From Falsiroseomonas sp051860665 (GTDB lineage Bacteria; Pseudomonadota; Alphaproteobacteria; Acetobacterales; Acetobacteraceae): a stretch of 64,000 nt of DNA. A program made the position numbers and the translations under genes. The stretch is from assembly GCF_051860665.1 (NCBI RefSeq), contig NZ_JBHYDM010000003.1, positions 186,001-250,000 of the forward strand. Direction: 5' to 3'. The notes under the pieces were generated by a model. The model was given only the letters and a program-made list of their open reading frames with translations. It was not told where the DNA came from and did not search any database. Shown one piece after another: positions 42,919-51,329 of the stretch; within the stretch, counting starts at the first letter, position 1, and every line of letters starts with the position of its first letter.

Positions 42919-43659
42919 ATGACCTTCGAGATTTTCCTCCTGCTCGCCGGCTGCTTCCTGGCCGCCTTCGCCTCCGGCCTCGCCGGCTTCGCCTTCAACC
43001 TGGTGGCCGCGGCCATCCTGCTGCATGGGATGGCGCCGCAGCAGATGGCGCCGGTGCTGGTGCTGGGCTCGCTGCTGATCCAGCTCGGCACACTGGGCGC
43101 CATCTGGCCCACGCTGCGCTGGCAGGTGCTGCGGCCCTATGTGGTGGGCGGCATCCTGGGCACGCCGCTCGGCGTCTGGGTGCTGGCGCGGGTCGAGGCA
43201 TCCGCCATCGCCACGGGGGTGGGGCTGCTGCTGGTGGCCTTCGCCGGCCTGGCGCTGCTCGGCCTGGCGCGGCGTCCGATGGCGGCGGTGCAGGCGGGGC
43301 CCGGAGCGGATGCGACGGTCGGTCTCGCCAGCGGCATCCTGGGCGGCATCGGCGGCTTCTCCGGCGCCCTGCCGGCGATCTGGGCGGAGCTGAAGGGCCT
43401 GCGGCCGGAGGAGGCGCGCGCCATCTTCCAGCCCTTCATCGTGGCCATGCAGGTGGCGGCCGCGCTGGCGCTGCTCGCGGGGGGCTTCTTCGGCCGCGAC
43501 TCCTCGCGCATGCTGCTGATGGCGCTGCCCGCGCTGGCGCTCGGCGCCTGGCTCGGCGTGCTGGCGCAGCGGCGGGTGCCGGCGGAGGGCTTCCGGCGGG
43601 TGGTGCTTGGCCTGTTGCTCGCCTCGGGCCTGGTCCTGATGCTGGAGGGTCTGACATGA
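42919..43659 (+). CDS. TauE/SafE family sulfite/organosulfonate exporter-like permease
   Basis: 246 residues with about eight predicted membrane helices and the duplicated TauE motif (FASGLAGFAFNLVAAAILL in the first half, LASGILGGIGGFSGALPAIWAEL in the second). The family moves sulfite, sulfoacetate or other small anions across the inner membrane; the substrate is unproven. The start MTFEIFLLLAGCFLAAFASG fits. Its stop overlaps the ATG of a 45-codon exported peptide gene. Confidence 0.9.
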   Translation: MTFEIFLLLAGCFLAAFASGLAGFAFNLVAAAILLHGMAPQQMAPVLVLGSLLIQLGTLGAIWPTLRWQVLRPYVVGGILGTPLGVWVLARVEASAIATGVGLLLVAFAGLALLGLARRPMAAVQAGPGADATVGLASGILGGIGGFSGALPAIWAELKGLRPEEARAIFQPFIVAMQVAAALALLAGGFFGRDSSRMLLMALPALALGAWLGVLAQRRVPAEGFRRVVLGLLLASGLVLMLEGLT

Positions 43660-43793
43660 GGGGTTTCGTCGCACTGGTCGCGCTGCTGCTGCTAGCCGCG
43701 CCCGCCCTGGCCCAGCCCACGCCGCCACCCGGCGCGCCGCCGGCCGAGGATTGCGGCTGCGGTGTCCCCGCCTCCCCGCGCGGGCCGCGCTAG
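43656..43793 (+). CDS. Small exported Pro/Cys peptide of unknown function
   Basis: 45 codons. The ATG overlaps the TGA of the TauE-like gene (ATGA), a strong sign that it is translated. MRGFVALVALLLLAAPALAQ is a signal peptide with an ALA-Q cleavage site. The mature part, about 26 residues, is Pro-rich with an EDCGCG motif (PTPPPGAPPAEDCGCG). The two Cys could bind a metal or form a disulfide. Function unknown; coupling suggests a role with the permease. Confidence 0.6.
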   Translation: MRGFVALVALLLLAAPALAQPTPPPGAPPAEDCGCGVPASPRGPR

Positions 43794-43798
43794 GGAGG

Positions 43799-43895
43799 TT
43801 TCACCGAAAGCGAAGATGGTGAAACGGCTCCAGCCGATTGTTCTGACGCATTTTCCGAGTCGCCATGCGAAGCCGCATGGCTTGAAAATGCCCTA
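43799..43895. repeat. RIME/REP-like palindromic repeat element
   Basis: A non-coding block with nested inverted repeats: TTTCACC / GGTGAAA (43799-43824), an outer GCATTTTC / GAAAATGC (43848-43891) and inside it GCCATGCG / CGCATGGC with a 4-nt loop (43862-43881). The string GATTGTTCTGACGCATTTTC and the end GAAAATGC..CTAG resemble, from memory, the dispersed RIME-type palindromes of Rhizobiales and other alphaproteobacteria. The STAS-kinase stop codon lies in the terminal CTAG. Confidence 0.6.
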
Positions 43896-45029
43896 GGTCA
43901 TCCGTGGCAGCAGGATTTCCCTGATGATCCGGGCGTTTTCCGCGCGGAGGCTGGGCAGGAAGGTGCTGGTATAGATCAGCCGCAGAGCGGCCAGGAAAGA
44001 CCGATTGGCCTGGAAGAAGCGGTGCTCCTCGGCCGGCTTGTCCGCGAAATAGGCTTCGAGAAAATGCTCCAGCAGGCGCAGGCCCTCGGCATTGGGGATC
44101 TTCGTCGCCATCTCGCAGATGCCCGTCTCGGGATAGCCGTAGACGGTGCAGAGCAGCCCGATGTCGAAAAGGTAGTGGCCGCGGGAGAGGTCGCCCATGT
44201 CGATGATCACCGGCTCGCCGTCGCGGATCATGATATTGCTGGTGTGCAGGTCGAAGTGCACGCAGGTGTCGGCGTCCGGAATCCTCTGCAGCAGGCGCTG
44301 CAGCAGGGCGATCTCGCCGGGCTGCAGGACGTCGCCCATCTGGTTGATATAGTCCCGGAAGTTCGCCTTGATGTCGGGGAAGATCGCCGGATCGGCGGGG
44401 GTCGCATGGACCGTCTTTGCCACCTGGGCGAGCAGCCGGGCGTGGCTTTCGATGTTCCGCAGGTCGTTCCGGATGGTGGCGCTGAACAGCGCCGCGTCCA
44501 GCATCTCATAGACCACGCCCGTGCGGGCGCCGCAGGTGACGACGTCGAAGGAGATGGCGGTCGGGATCCCCAGCACGAAGGCGGCCTTGGCGTACTGCTT
44601 CTCCTTCTCCGCGACCTCGGCCCCGATCCCCTCCTTGTACAGCTTCACGATGGTCTCGGGGTCCAGGCGGTAGCATTCGCCGCAGACGCCCGCGGAGAGG
44701 AATTCCAGACCCTCGAGCGAGATGGCCCGGACCTTGGGCTGGCTGGGAATGAGCTTGGAGAAGCCCGTCATGTCCAGGATGTCCTGGATATCGCGCGAGA
44801 CATTGGTCAGGAGCATCGTGCCGTCCACGGCCGCCAGGCGCTTCCGCGCGCGCAGGAATTCCCGCAGCCCGGCGCTGGAGACGTAGTGGCAGGCATCGAG
44901 ATCGAGAACGAGATGCCGGACCCCGTCCAGTTGCATGTCCCGGCCGAGCAGCGGCGCCGTGCTGGTGTCCAGCCGCCCGGTCAGGGCCACGGTCAGGCGG
45001 TCCTCCACGCGATGCGCATCGATCTTCAT
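43893..45029 (-). CDS. STAS domain fused to an APH/choline-kinase-like phosphotransferase
   Basis: 378 residues. Residues 1-105 form a STAS (anti-sigma-factor antagonist) domain: MKIDAHRVEDRLTVALTGRLD, LVLDLDACHYVSSAGLREFL with the phosphorylatable Ser51/52. Residues about 110-378 are a small-molecule kinase fold of the aminoglycoside/choline/RIO type. Its catalytic residues are all present: Lys129 (IVKLY), Asp260 and Asn265 (HFDLHTSN), Asp277 (IIDMGD). It starts with the loop EFLSAGVCGECYRLD. A related group occurs as TIGR02172-type phosphotransferases. The kinase could modify a partner STAS or anti-sigma protein, or a small molecule, under control of the STAS domain; this is inference. No anti-sigma or sigma gene is next to it. 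Confidence 0.88.
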   Translation of the reverse strand: MKIDAHRVEDRLTVALTGRLDTSTAPLLGRDMQLDGVRHLVLDLDACHYVSSAGLREFLRARKRLAAVDGTMLLTNVSRDIQDILDMTGFSKLIPSQPKVRAISLEGLEFLSAGVCGECYRLDPETIVKLYKEGIGAEVAEKEKQYAKAAFVLGIPTAISFDVVTCGARTGVVYEMLDAALFSATIRNDLRNIESHARLLAQVAKTVHATPADPAIFPDIKANFRDYINQMGDVLQPGEIALLQRLLQRIPDADTCVHFDLHTSNIMIRDGEPVIIDMGDLSRGHYLFDIGLLCTVYGYPETGICEMATKIPNAEGLRLLEHFLEAYFADKPAEEHRFFQANRSFLAALRLIYTSTFLPSLRAENARIIREILLPRMT

Positions 45030-45210
45030 GGGCTCGAGGTCCTGGCGAAGGGGAAAGCCGGGTATCGGTCGGGTGGCGACAGTTCATATCATTACGGGAG
45101 ATGGGCCGGTGGTCCATCGGCGCGGCCTCGTCGGGACGGAAGGGCCGAGTGGCCCGCCCCCATCCAGGCATGGTATCGCCCCAAGGCGCGCCCGATCAGG
45201 ACCGACCGCC

Positions 45211-46026
45211 ATGCCCTCCGCCACCGCCCTCACCGTCCAGCAGGTCTCCCGGCTGATCGGCCTGCCCGAGGGGCCGGTGCTGATCGATCTGCGGGAGCCT
45301 GAGGATATCGCCGAGGATCCGCGCCTGCTGCCGGCCTCCCGGCGCCGGGACCATCGGGCCGTGGCCGACTGGGCGCCCGAATTCCGCGGCCAGGACGTGA
45401 TCCTGGTCTGCCAGAAGGGCCTGAAGCTGAGCGAGGGCGCGGCCGCCTGGCTGCGGCATGAGGGGGCGATGGCGCAGGTGCTGGAGGGCGGCTTCGCCGC
45501 CTGGCGCGCCGCCCGCATGCCGCTGCTGGAGCCGGCCGCCATCCCGCCGCGCGATGCCGAGGGCCGCACCGTCTGGGTGACCCGCGCGCGGCCCAAGGTG
45601 GACCGCATCGCCTGCCCCTGGCTGATCCGCCGCTTCGTCGATCCCGGCGCGGTGTTCCTCTTCGTCGCCGCCTCCCAGGTGGAGCTGGTGGCGGAGCGCT
45701 TCGGCGCCACGCCCTTCGATATCGAGGGCGTCTTCTGGACCCATCGCGGCGATGGCAGCACCTTCGACACGATGCTGGAGGAATTCGGCCTGCGCACGCC
45801 GACGCTGGAGCGCCTGGCGATGATCGTGCGCGGCGCGGAGACGGCGCGGCACGACCTCGCCCCGCAATCCGCCGGCCTGCTGGCCGCCTCGCTCGGCCTG
45901 TCGCGCCTGCATCGCGACGACCTGGCGCAGCTGGAGGCGGGGCTCGCGCTGTATGACGCCTTCCACCTGTGGTGCCGCGACGCCACCGAGGAAGTGCACA
46001 CCTGGCCGAACCAGGACTACGCGTGA
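45211..46026 (+). CDS. Rhodanese-ChrB fusion protein, first tandem copy
   Basis: 271 residues. Residues 1-115 form a rhodanese domain with active-site Cys67 (VCQKGLKLSEG). Residues about 120-262 form the C-terminal ChrB domain (VWVTRARPKVDRIACPWLIRRFVD, TPFDIEGVFWTHRGDGSTFD, LYDAFHLWCRD), associated with chromate resistance. Loss of the N-terminal DNA-binding part of classical ChrB and presence of a rhodanese suggest an enzymatic or sensing role rather than a repressor. ATG 45211 follows a GGACC spacer with weak Shine-Dalgarno. It stands first in a set of three chr genes. Confidence 0.88.
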   Translation: MPSATALTVQQVSRLIGLPEGPVLIDLREPEDIAEDPRLLPASRRRDHRAVADWAPEFRGQDVILVCQKGLKLSEGAAAWLRHEGAMAQVLEGGFAAWRAARMPLLEPAAIPPRDAEGRTVWVTRARPKVDRIACPWLIRRFVDPGAVFLFVAASQVELVAERFGATPFDIEGVFWTHRGDGSTFDTMLEEFGLRTPTLERLAMIVRGAETARHDLAPQSAGLLAASLGLSRLHRDDLAQLEAGLALYDAFHLWCRDATEEVHTWPNQDYA

Positions 46027-46172
46027 GCCCGCGCGCACGCGGGAGGCGCTGACCGCGCCGATTGACCGCCGCGGCCGCGGCCTTCTAGTCTTCCGCCGGG
46101 GCCACCGCGATCGCCCCATCAGGCAGCCAGCCCAAGCATCGCGTCCAACCGCCCGTTCGGGAGTGGACGTCC

Positions 46173-46988
46173 ATGGCTGCCTACCCTTCGCTGTCACCCG
46201 AAAGCCTGTTGGCGCGCCTCGGCCTGCCTGATGCGCCCCTGCTGATCGATGTCCGGCTGGCGGAGGATGCCGCGGCGGATCCACGCGGCCTGCCGACCGC
46301 CATGCATCACGACCATCGCGCGATCGCCGCCTGGGCGCCGCGCTTCGAAGGGCGGGAAGTCGTCGTGATCTGCCAGCGCGGCCTGAAGATCTCCGAGGGC
46401 GCCGCCGCCTGGCTGCGGCAGGATGGCGCCCGCGCCTGGGTGCTGCAGGGCGGCTTCGAGGCCTGGCGCGCCGCCGGGCTGCCGCTGATCCCCGAGGCGC
46501 TGCTGCCGCCACGCGACGCGACGGGCCGGACGATCTGGGTGACCCGCGCCCGGCCGAAGGTGGACCGCATCGCCTGCCCCTGGCTGATCCGCCGCTTCAT
46601 CGACCGAGAGGCGCGGTTCCTCTTCGTCGCCCCGTCAGAGGTCGCCGCCGTGGCCGAACGATTCGGCGCGACGCCCTTCGATATCGAGGGCGTGTTCTGG
46701 AGCCACCGCGGCGCCGACTGCACCTTCGACACCATGATCGCGGAATTCGACCTGGCCACCCCCGCCCTGGCGCGGCTGGCCCTGCTGGTGCGCGGCGCCG
46801 ATACCGCGCGGCCGGAGCTGGCGCCGGAAGCGGCCGGACTGCTCGCCGCCTCGCTCGGCCTCTCGCGCCTGCATATGGACGACCTGGCGCAGCTCGAGGC
46901 CGGGCTCGCCCTCTACGATGCCTTCCACCTCTGGTGCCGGGATGCGATGGCGGAGACACACAACTGGCCCGCCCAAGGACGCGCATGA
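46173..46988 (+). CDS. Rhodanese-ChrB fusion protein, second tandem copy
   Basis: 271 residues, exactly the length of the preceding gene and highly similar over its whole length. The rhodanese part has Cys67 (ICQRGLKISEGAAAWLRQDG). The ChrB part repeats VTRARPKVDRIACPWLIRRF, ATPFDIEGVFWSHRG and LYDAFHLWCRDAM. It arose by tandem duplication of about 0.96 kb. Its TGA overlaps the ATG of chrA (ATGA), so it is coupled to the chromate pump. Differences cluster in the N-terminal 50 residues, and both copies keep the catalytic Cys, so both may be active. Confidence 0.88.
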   Translation: MAAYPSLSPESLLARLGLPDAPLLIDVRLAEDAAADPRGLPTAMHHDHRAIAAWAPRFEGREVVVICQRGLKISEGAAAWLRQDGARAWVLQGGFEAWRAAGLPLIPEALLPPRDATGRTIWVTRARPKVDRIACPWLIRRFIDREARFLFVAPSEVAAVAERFGATPFDIEGVFWSHRGADCTFDTMIAEFDLATPALARLALLVRGADTARPELAPEAAGLLAASLGLSRLHMDDLAQLEAGLALYDAFHLWCRDAMAETHNWPAQGRA

Positions 46989-48319
46989 TGGATTCCCGGC
47001 CGCCTCAGGATTTTCCCAGCTTCCGCGCGGCACTCGCCGTCTGGTGGCGGATCGGCCTGCTGTCCTTCGGTGGCCCCGCCGCGCAGATCGCGGTGATGCA
47101 CCGGGAGGTGGTGGAGCAGCGCCGCTGGATCTCGGACGCCCGTTTCCTGCATGCGCTGAACTTCTGCATGCTGCTGCCGGGGCCGGAGGCGCAGCAGCTG
47201 GCCACCTATCTCGGCTGGCTGATGCACGGCGTGCGCGGCGGCCTGGCGGCGGGCCTGCTGTTCATCCTGCCGGGTGCGGCGGTGATGCTGGCGCTGTCGG
47301 TGCTCTATGTCACGCTGGGCACCGTGCCGCTGGTGGCGGCGCTGTTCTTCGGGCTGAAATGTGCCGTGCTGGTGGTGGTGGTGGAGGCGCTGTTGCGCGT
47401 GGCGAAGCGCGCGCTGCATGGCGCCCCGCCCTGGGCGGTGGCGGCGGCCGCTTTCCTGGGACTCTTCGCGCTGGACCTGCCCTTTCCCGTCGTGGTGCTG
47501 GCCGCGGCGGCCATCGGCTACGCCTTGCCCCAGGCTTTTGCGGGTGCCGGCCATGGTGCGGCGGCGGAGGGACCACCGGCCATGCTGGATGCCGCCATCG
47601 CCGCCGATCCGGACCGCATCCCGCGCCTGGCGCGCAAGGCCCGCACAGCCGGGCTGATCGCACTGGCGCTCTGGGCCTGGCCGGTCGCGCTGCTGCTCGG
47701 CACCGTGCCCTGGGGCGACATCGCCTGGTTCTTCTCCAAGCTCGCCGTGGTCACCTTCGGCGGCGCCTATGCGGTGCTCGCCTATGTGGCGCAGGAGGCG
47801 GTGGAGCATTACGGCTGGCTCTCGGCGGCCGATATGCTGGCCGGCCTGGGCCTGGCGGAGACCACGCCGGGGCCGCTGATCCTGGTGCTGCAATTCGTGG
47901 GCTTCCTGGCGGGTTTCGGCGCCCAGGGACTCTGGGGCGGGGTGCTGGGCGCGGTGCTGGCGCTCTGGGTCACCTTCGCGCCCTGCTTCGCCTGGATCTT
48001 TCTGGGTGCCCCCTTCGTCGAGCGGCTGCATGCCCAGCCACGGCTGAAGGCGGCGCTGTCGGGCGTGACCGCGGCGGTGGTGGGCGTGATCGCCAACCTG
48101 GCGCTGTGGTTCGGGCTGCGGGTGCTGTTCGCACGCATGGAGACCGTGCCGCTCGGCCCGCTGCGGCTGGACCTGCCGGAGCTCGCCACGCTGAACTGGG
48201 ATGCGCTGCTGCTGAGCCTGCTGGCGGCGGTCAGCCTTTTCGGCCTGAAGCTCGGCCTGCTGCGCACGCTGGGCGTGACCGCTGCCGCCGGCTTCCTGCT
48301 GCGGGCGCTGCTGGGCTGA
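46985..48319 (+). CDS. chrA: Chromate efflux transporter ChrA
   Basis: 444 residues with two homologous CHR halves. First half: WRIGLLSFGGPAAQIAVMHREVVEQRRW, LLPGPEAQQLATYLGWL. Second half: KLAVVTFGGAYAVLAYVAQEAVEHYGW, AETTPGPLILVLQFVGF. These are the signatures of the long-chain CHR family that extrudes chromate across the inner membrane. About ten to twelve membrane helices are expected. Two adjacent ATGs occur (46985/46988), the first overlapping the chrB-like stop. The C-terminus is longer than usual but hydrophobic. Confidence 0.94.
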   Translation: MMDSRPPQDFPSFRAALAVWWRIGLLSFGGPAAQIAVMHREVVEQRRWISDARFLHALNFCMLLPGPEAQQLATYLGWLMHGVRGGLAAGLLFILPGAAVMLALSVLYVTLGTVPLVAALFFGLKCAVLVVVVEALLRVAKRALHGAPPWAVAAAAFLGLFALDLPFPVVVLAAAAIGYALPQAFAGAGHGAAAEGPPAMLDAAIAADPDRIPRLARKARTAGLIALALWAWPVALLLGTVPWGDIAWFFSKLAVVTFGGAYAVLAYVAQEAVEHYGWLSAADMLAGLGLAETTPGPLILVLQFVGFLAGFGAQGLWGGVLGAVLALWVTFAPCFAWIFLGAPFVERLHAQPRLKAALSGVTAAVVGVIANLALWFGLRVLFARMETVPLGPLRLDLPELATLNWDALLLSLLAAVSLFGLKLGLLRTLGVTAAAGFLLRALLG

Positions 48320-48385
48320 GGCGGATTCGTTGCCAGGCCGTGCGGAACATGGCCTGATCCCCGCCGAGGCGTCGGGAGGCAGGCC

Positions 48386-49414
48386 ATGGCGATCGTTCCG
48401 CAGAACCCGATGGTCCATAACCACCTGGCGCAGCTGGAGGTGCGGGCCGATTTCCTGGCGAGCCGACTGACCGGCGGCCCCCTGCCGCCGGAACTCGGGG
48501 AAATCCAGGCGGTGATCCGGGACATCCGCGCCGCCTGCCTCAGCGGCGCGGCGGAGCCCGAGGACCTGCTCTGGAGCCGCATCTACCAGACCGAGCGCCG
48601 CCTCGCCCTGCTGGAGCCGGAGGAGACGCTGGTGGCGGAGCTGCGCCGCCGGCTGGACCAGGCGGTGGAACAGCGCGTGCAGAGCGCGCCCCGGCTGCAG
48701 GCCTATCTCGATGCCGCCATGCCGCTGGTGGCCGATACCGCGCAGACCCCGCCCGGCCTGAAGCCCGGCGGCGCCACGCGGCTGCGCGCCCTGCTGCTGG
48801 CGGTGCTGGAGGAGACGCATTGGACGCTGCAGCGCAAGTTCCATGCGCGGCCGATCCAGAAGAAGGCGGCGCGGCTGGTGGCCTTCCTCGGCATCATCGG
48901 CTGCGCCATCTTCCTGCTGCCCTATATCGCCATCTACCTGGCGCCGCGCCCGGAAGCGCCGGGGCGGCTGGCCTTTTCCGGCTGGGCCTGGCTGCCGCTC
49001 TATACGGCGGCCAGCACCGGCTTCTTCGGCGCCATGTTCAGCCGCCTGCTGACGCTGCAGGCCAATCGCGCCGCCATGACGCTGGGCGAGCTGAACGATG
49101 CGCGCAGCTTCTGGTCCAATGTGCTGCGCGGCGCCGTCGGCACCACGGGCGCCATCATCGTCTATTTCTTCCTGCTCTCGGGCGTGGTGGGGGGCGCGCT
49201 GATCCCGAAGTTCGACCTGATGGGCTTCGACCAGTTCAGCCATCCGAAGGAGGCCACGGCGGCGGTCACGCCACTCAGCCTGGTGCTGCCCAATGCCCAG
49301 CTGGCGCTGCTGGTGGTCTGGAGCTTCCTGGCCGGCTTTTCCGAAAGGCTGGTCCCGAGCGTGCTGAAATCCTCCGAGGTCGCGATCCGGGAGCCGCCGA
49401 AGCCCAACCCCTAA
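48386..49414 (+). CDS. Membrane protein of unknown function
   Basis: 342 residues. The first 145 are soluble and helical with many Leu/Glu/Arg heptad-like stretches (RRLALLEPEETLVAELRRRLDQAV), possibly a coiled coil. Then come four predicted helices: LVAFLGIIGCAIFLLPYIAIYL, a WAWLPLYTAASTGFFGAMFSRLL segment, GTTGAIIVYFFLLSGVVGGALI and LALLVVWSFLAGFSERLVPSVL. The closing 'FLAGFSERLVP' phrase occurs in other uncharacterised membrane proteins I recall, but I cannot name the family. It follows chrA by 66 bp on the same strand and converges with the phosphatase gene. Function unknown. Confidence 0.7.
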   Translation: MAIVPQNPMVHNHLAQLEVRADFLASRLTGGPLPPELGEIQAVIRDIRAACLSGAAEPEDLLWSRIYQTERRLALLEPEETLVAELRRRLDQAVEQRVQSAPRLQAYLDAAMPLVADTAQTPPGLKPGGATRLRALLLAVLEETHWTLQRKFHARPIQKKAARLVAFLGIIGCAIFLLPYIAIYLAPRPEAPGRLAFSGWAWLPLYTAASTGFFGAMFSRLLTLQANRAAMTLGELNDARSFWSNVLRGAVGTTGAIIVYFFLLSGVVGGALIPKFDLMGFDQFSHPKEATAAVTPLSLVLPNAQLALLVVWSFLAGFSERLVPSVLKSSEVAIREPPKPNP

Positions 49415-50013
49415 CCCACCGCAAGCGTCTCCGCCGCCAGCACGCCCAGCAGGCCCGCCTGCGGCCCGAAGATCGCCAGCGCGCCCTCGGGGTATTCCGC
49501 CTGGCTCAGGCCGCGCCCCAGCACCATGCCCAGCGGCACGATATGGCCGACCAGCACATCCACCGCATCGGGCGCGGAGGGGCGGCGCACCCGGTCGCGC
49601 AGCCAGGCAATATTGGCCGCGAGCAGCGCCGGATCGGGCGTATAGTCATCCGCCGTCAGCCGCGGCTCCACCACCGCCCGGGCGCCGAAGGCCAGCTCCG
49701 CCGTGTCGCGGGCGCGGAAGACGGGGCTGGTCCGCACCTCGCCCAGCCGGATGCCGCGCGCCGCGAAGGACTGGCCGAGGCGGCGGGACTGGGCGCGCCC
49801 GGCCTCCGACAGGTTGCGCTGCCCTGCCCGATCCTCCAGCCGGCCGCTATCGGCCTGGCTGCGATCCGTGATGCCATGCCGCAGCACGACCACAAGGCCG
49901 CCGGCGCGCAAGGCGGAGACCAGGGCCGCCGCCGCCTCGCCCTGCGCAGTGGCCGCGGAAGCCGGCGCCGCCAGCAGCAGCGACGGCGCCGCCAGGAAGG
50001 ATCGGCGCCGCAT
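49411..50013 (-). CDS. Exported histidine phosphatase family protein
   Basis: 200 residues. A signal peptide (MRRRSFLAAPSLLLAAPASA) precedes the phosphohistidine RHG motif (Arg45-His46-Gly47, VVVLRHGITDR), later EVRTSPVFRARDTAELAFG and the second His in VGHIVPLG. Branch-2-like phosphatases of this kind act on small phosphorylated compounds; substrate unknown. It overlaps the kelch gene by one base (TGATG), so the two are probably made together and act in the periplasm. Its stop overlaps the convergent membrane protein gene by 4 bp. Confidence 0.88.
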   Translation of the reverse strand: MRRRSFLAAPSLLLAAPASAATAQGEAAAALVSALRAGGLVVVLRHGITDRSQADSGRLEDRAGQRNLSEAGRAQSRRLGQSFAARGIRLGEVRTSPVFRARDTAELAFGARAVVEPRLTADDYTPDPALLAANIAWLRDRVRRPSAPDAVDVLVGHIVPLGMVLGRGLSQAEYPEGALAIFGPQAGLLGVLAAETLAVG

Positions 50014-51134
50014 CAGCCGAGGGTAAAGGCCTCATGCACCGCGGTCTTGATTCCACCGCCCACCACGGGACCCCCGCCGGCGACATAGATGAAATCGCCG
50101 ATGGTGACGGCACCCATGCCGTGGCGCGGCGTGGGCATCGGGGCGTGGTGCTGCCAGGTATCGGTGACCGGGTCGTAGCTCTCCATCTGGCCATGCACGC
50201 GGCCGGTCAGCACGCGGTTCTCGAACCAGCCGGACTCGCCGCCCATGGCGAAGAAGCGCCCGCGATAGAGCACCAGCCCGTGGCCGGAGCGCGGCGTCGG
50301 CAGGGGCGCGCGCTCCACCCAGGTATCCTGCGCCGGCAGGTACACATGGTGCAGGCCGGTATTGTACTCGAAGGTGTTGAAGCGGCCGCCGATGATGTGG
50401 ATGACGCCGTCATGCGCCAGCACGCCGGCATGGTCCCGCGCGCCGGGCAGCGCCTTGCGCATCTCCCACTTGTCGGCCTGCGGGTCGTAGACCTCGTGCC
50501 AGCCGACCGAGGCGCGCTCCGCCTCCGGCTCGGAGGCGCCGCCGATATGGTGGATCTTGCCGTCCAGCACGGCCAGCGCGCCGGCGCCGCGTGGGCGCGG
50601 CATGGGCGCCAGCCTGTCCCAGCGGTCGGCGGCCACGTCATAGGCGAAGGCCAGCGTATCGGCGCCGCGATTCTGGTTGCTGAAGCCGCCGAAGGCATAG
50701 ACCCGGCCAGCGGTGGCCACGACGCCCACATGATTGGCGCCGCGCGGCAGGCGGGCGGCCTCGCGCCAGCTATCGGTGGCGGGGTCGTAGATGTGGTGCC
50801 AGGTATTGTTCACCTGCTGCTCGGCATAGCCGCCGACGACATGCAGCTTGCCTTCCCATTCGGCGGCCCAGGCCATTTCCGTGCGCGGCAGCGGCAGCGG
50901 GGCACGGCTGACCCAGCGGCCGGGCGTGCCGGCCGGCGCCGGGCTGTCGACGAAGCGCTGGGCGTATTGCGCGGGGGTCAGCACCACCGGCCCCTGGCCG
51001 CGCAGCGGCGCCATGCGGTCCGAGGGGATGGGCAGGCCGTGATGCGGCACGGCCTGTTGCGCGCCTGCCGTCTTGGCGCCCGCCAGGAACGCCGCGGCGC
51101 CGCCGAGGATCATCCGCCTGTCCATCCCGCCCAT
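50013..51134 (-). CDS. Exported kelch-repeat beta-propeller protein
   Basis: 373 residues. MGGMDRRMILGGAAAFLAGAKTAGAQQ is a twin-arginine-like signal (RR-x-ILGG). The body shows five to six kelch blades: KLHVVGGYAEQ, RVYAFGGFSNQ, KIHHIGGASEP, VIHIIGGRFNT, RFFAMGGESGW and FIYVAGGGPVVGGG, each followed by a 'YDP-x-x-D-x-W' turn. This resembles galactose-oxidase-type propellers, but the copper ligands are not recognised. It is probably periplasmic and works with the adjacent phosphatase; the role is unknown. Confidence 0.9.
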   Translation of the reverse strand: MGGMDRRMILGGAAAFLAGAKTAGAQQAVPHHGLPIPSDRMAPLRGQGPVVLTPAQYAQRFVDSPAPAGTPGRWVSRAPLPLPRTEMAWAAEWEGKLHVVGGYAEQQVNNTWHHIYDPATDSWREAARLPRGANHVGVVATAGRVYAFGGFSNQNRGADTLAFAYDVAADRWDRLAPMPRPRGAGALAVLDGKIHHIGGASEPEAERASVGWHEVYDPQADKWEMRKALPGARDHAGVLAHDGVIHIIGGRFNTFEYNTGLHHVYLPAQDTWVERAPLPTPRSGHGLVLYRGRFFAMGGESGWFENRVLTGRVHGQMESYDPVTDTWQHHAPMPTPRHGMGAVTIGDFIYVAGGGPVVGGGIKTAVHEAFTLG

Positions 51135-51329
51135 CCGTTTTCCTGCCGAGACGGCAGGCTAGCGCCCCTCCAGATGAAGGAAAAGCCACGTTCTGACGCC
51201 ATGCGAAGGCGCGTTTGCGGCCATAAAAGAACCCCGGTCCGGTCGGCACGTTGTGGTTACGACGCCCCGGCCGGACTTGGCGCCGGCCGGGCGCGACCCG
51301 ACATCTGTCACCCGACGAGGAGACCCTCC

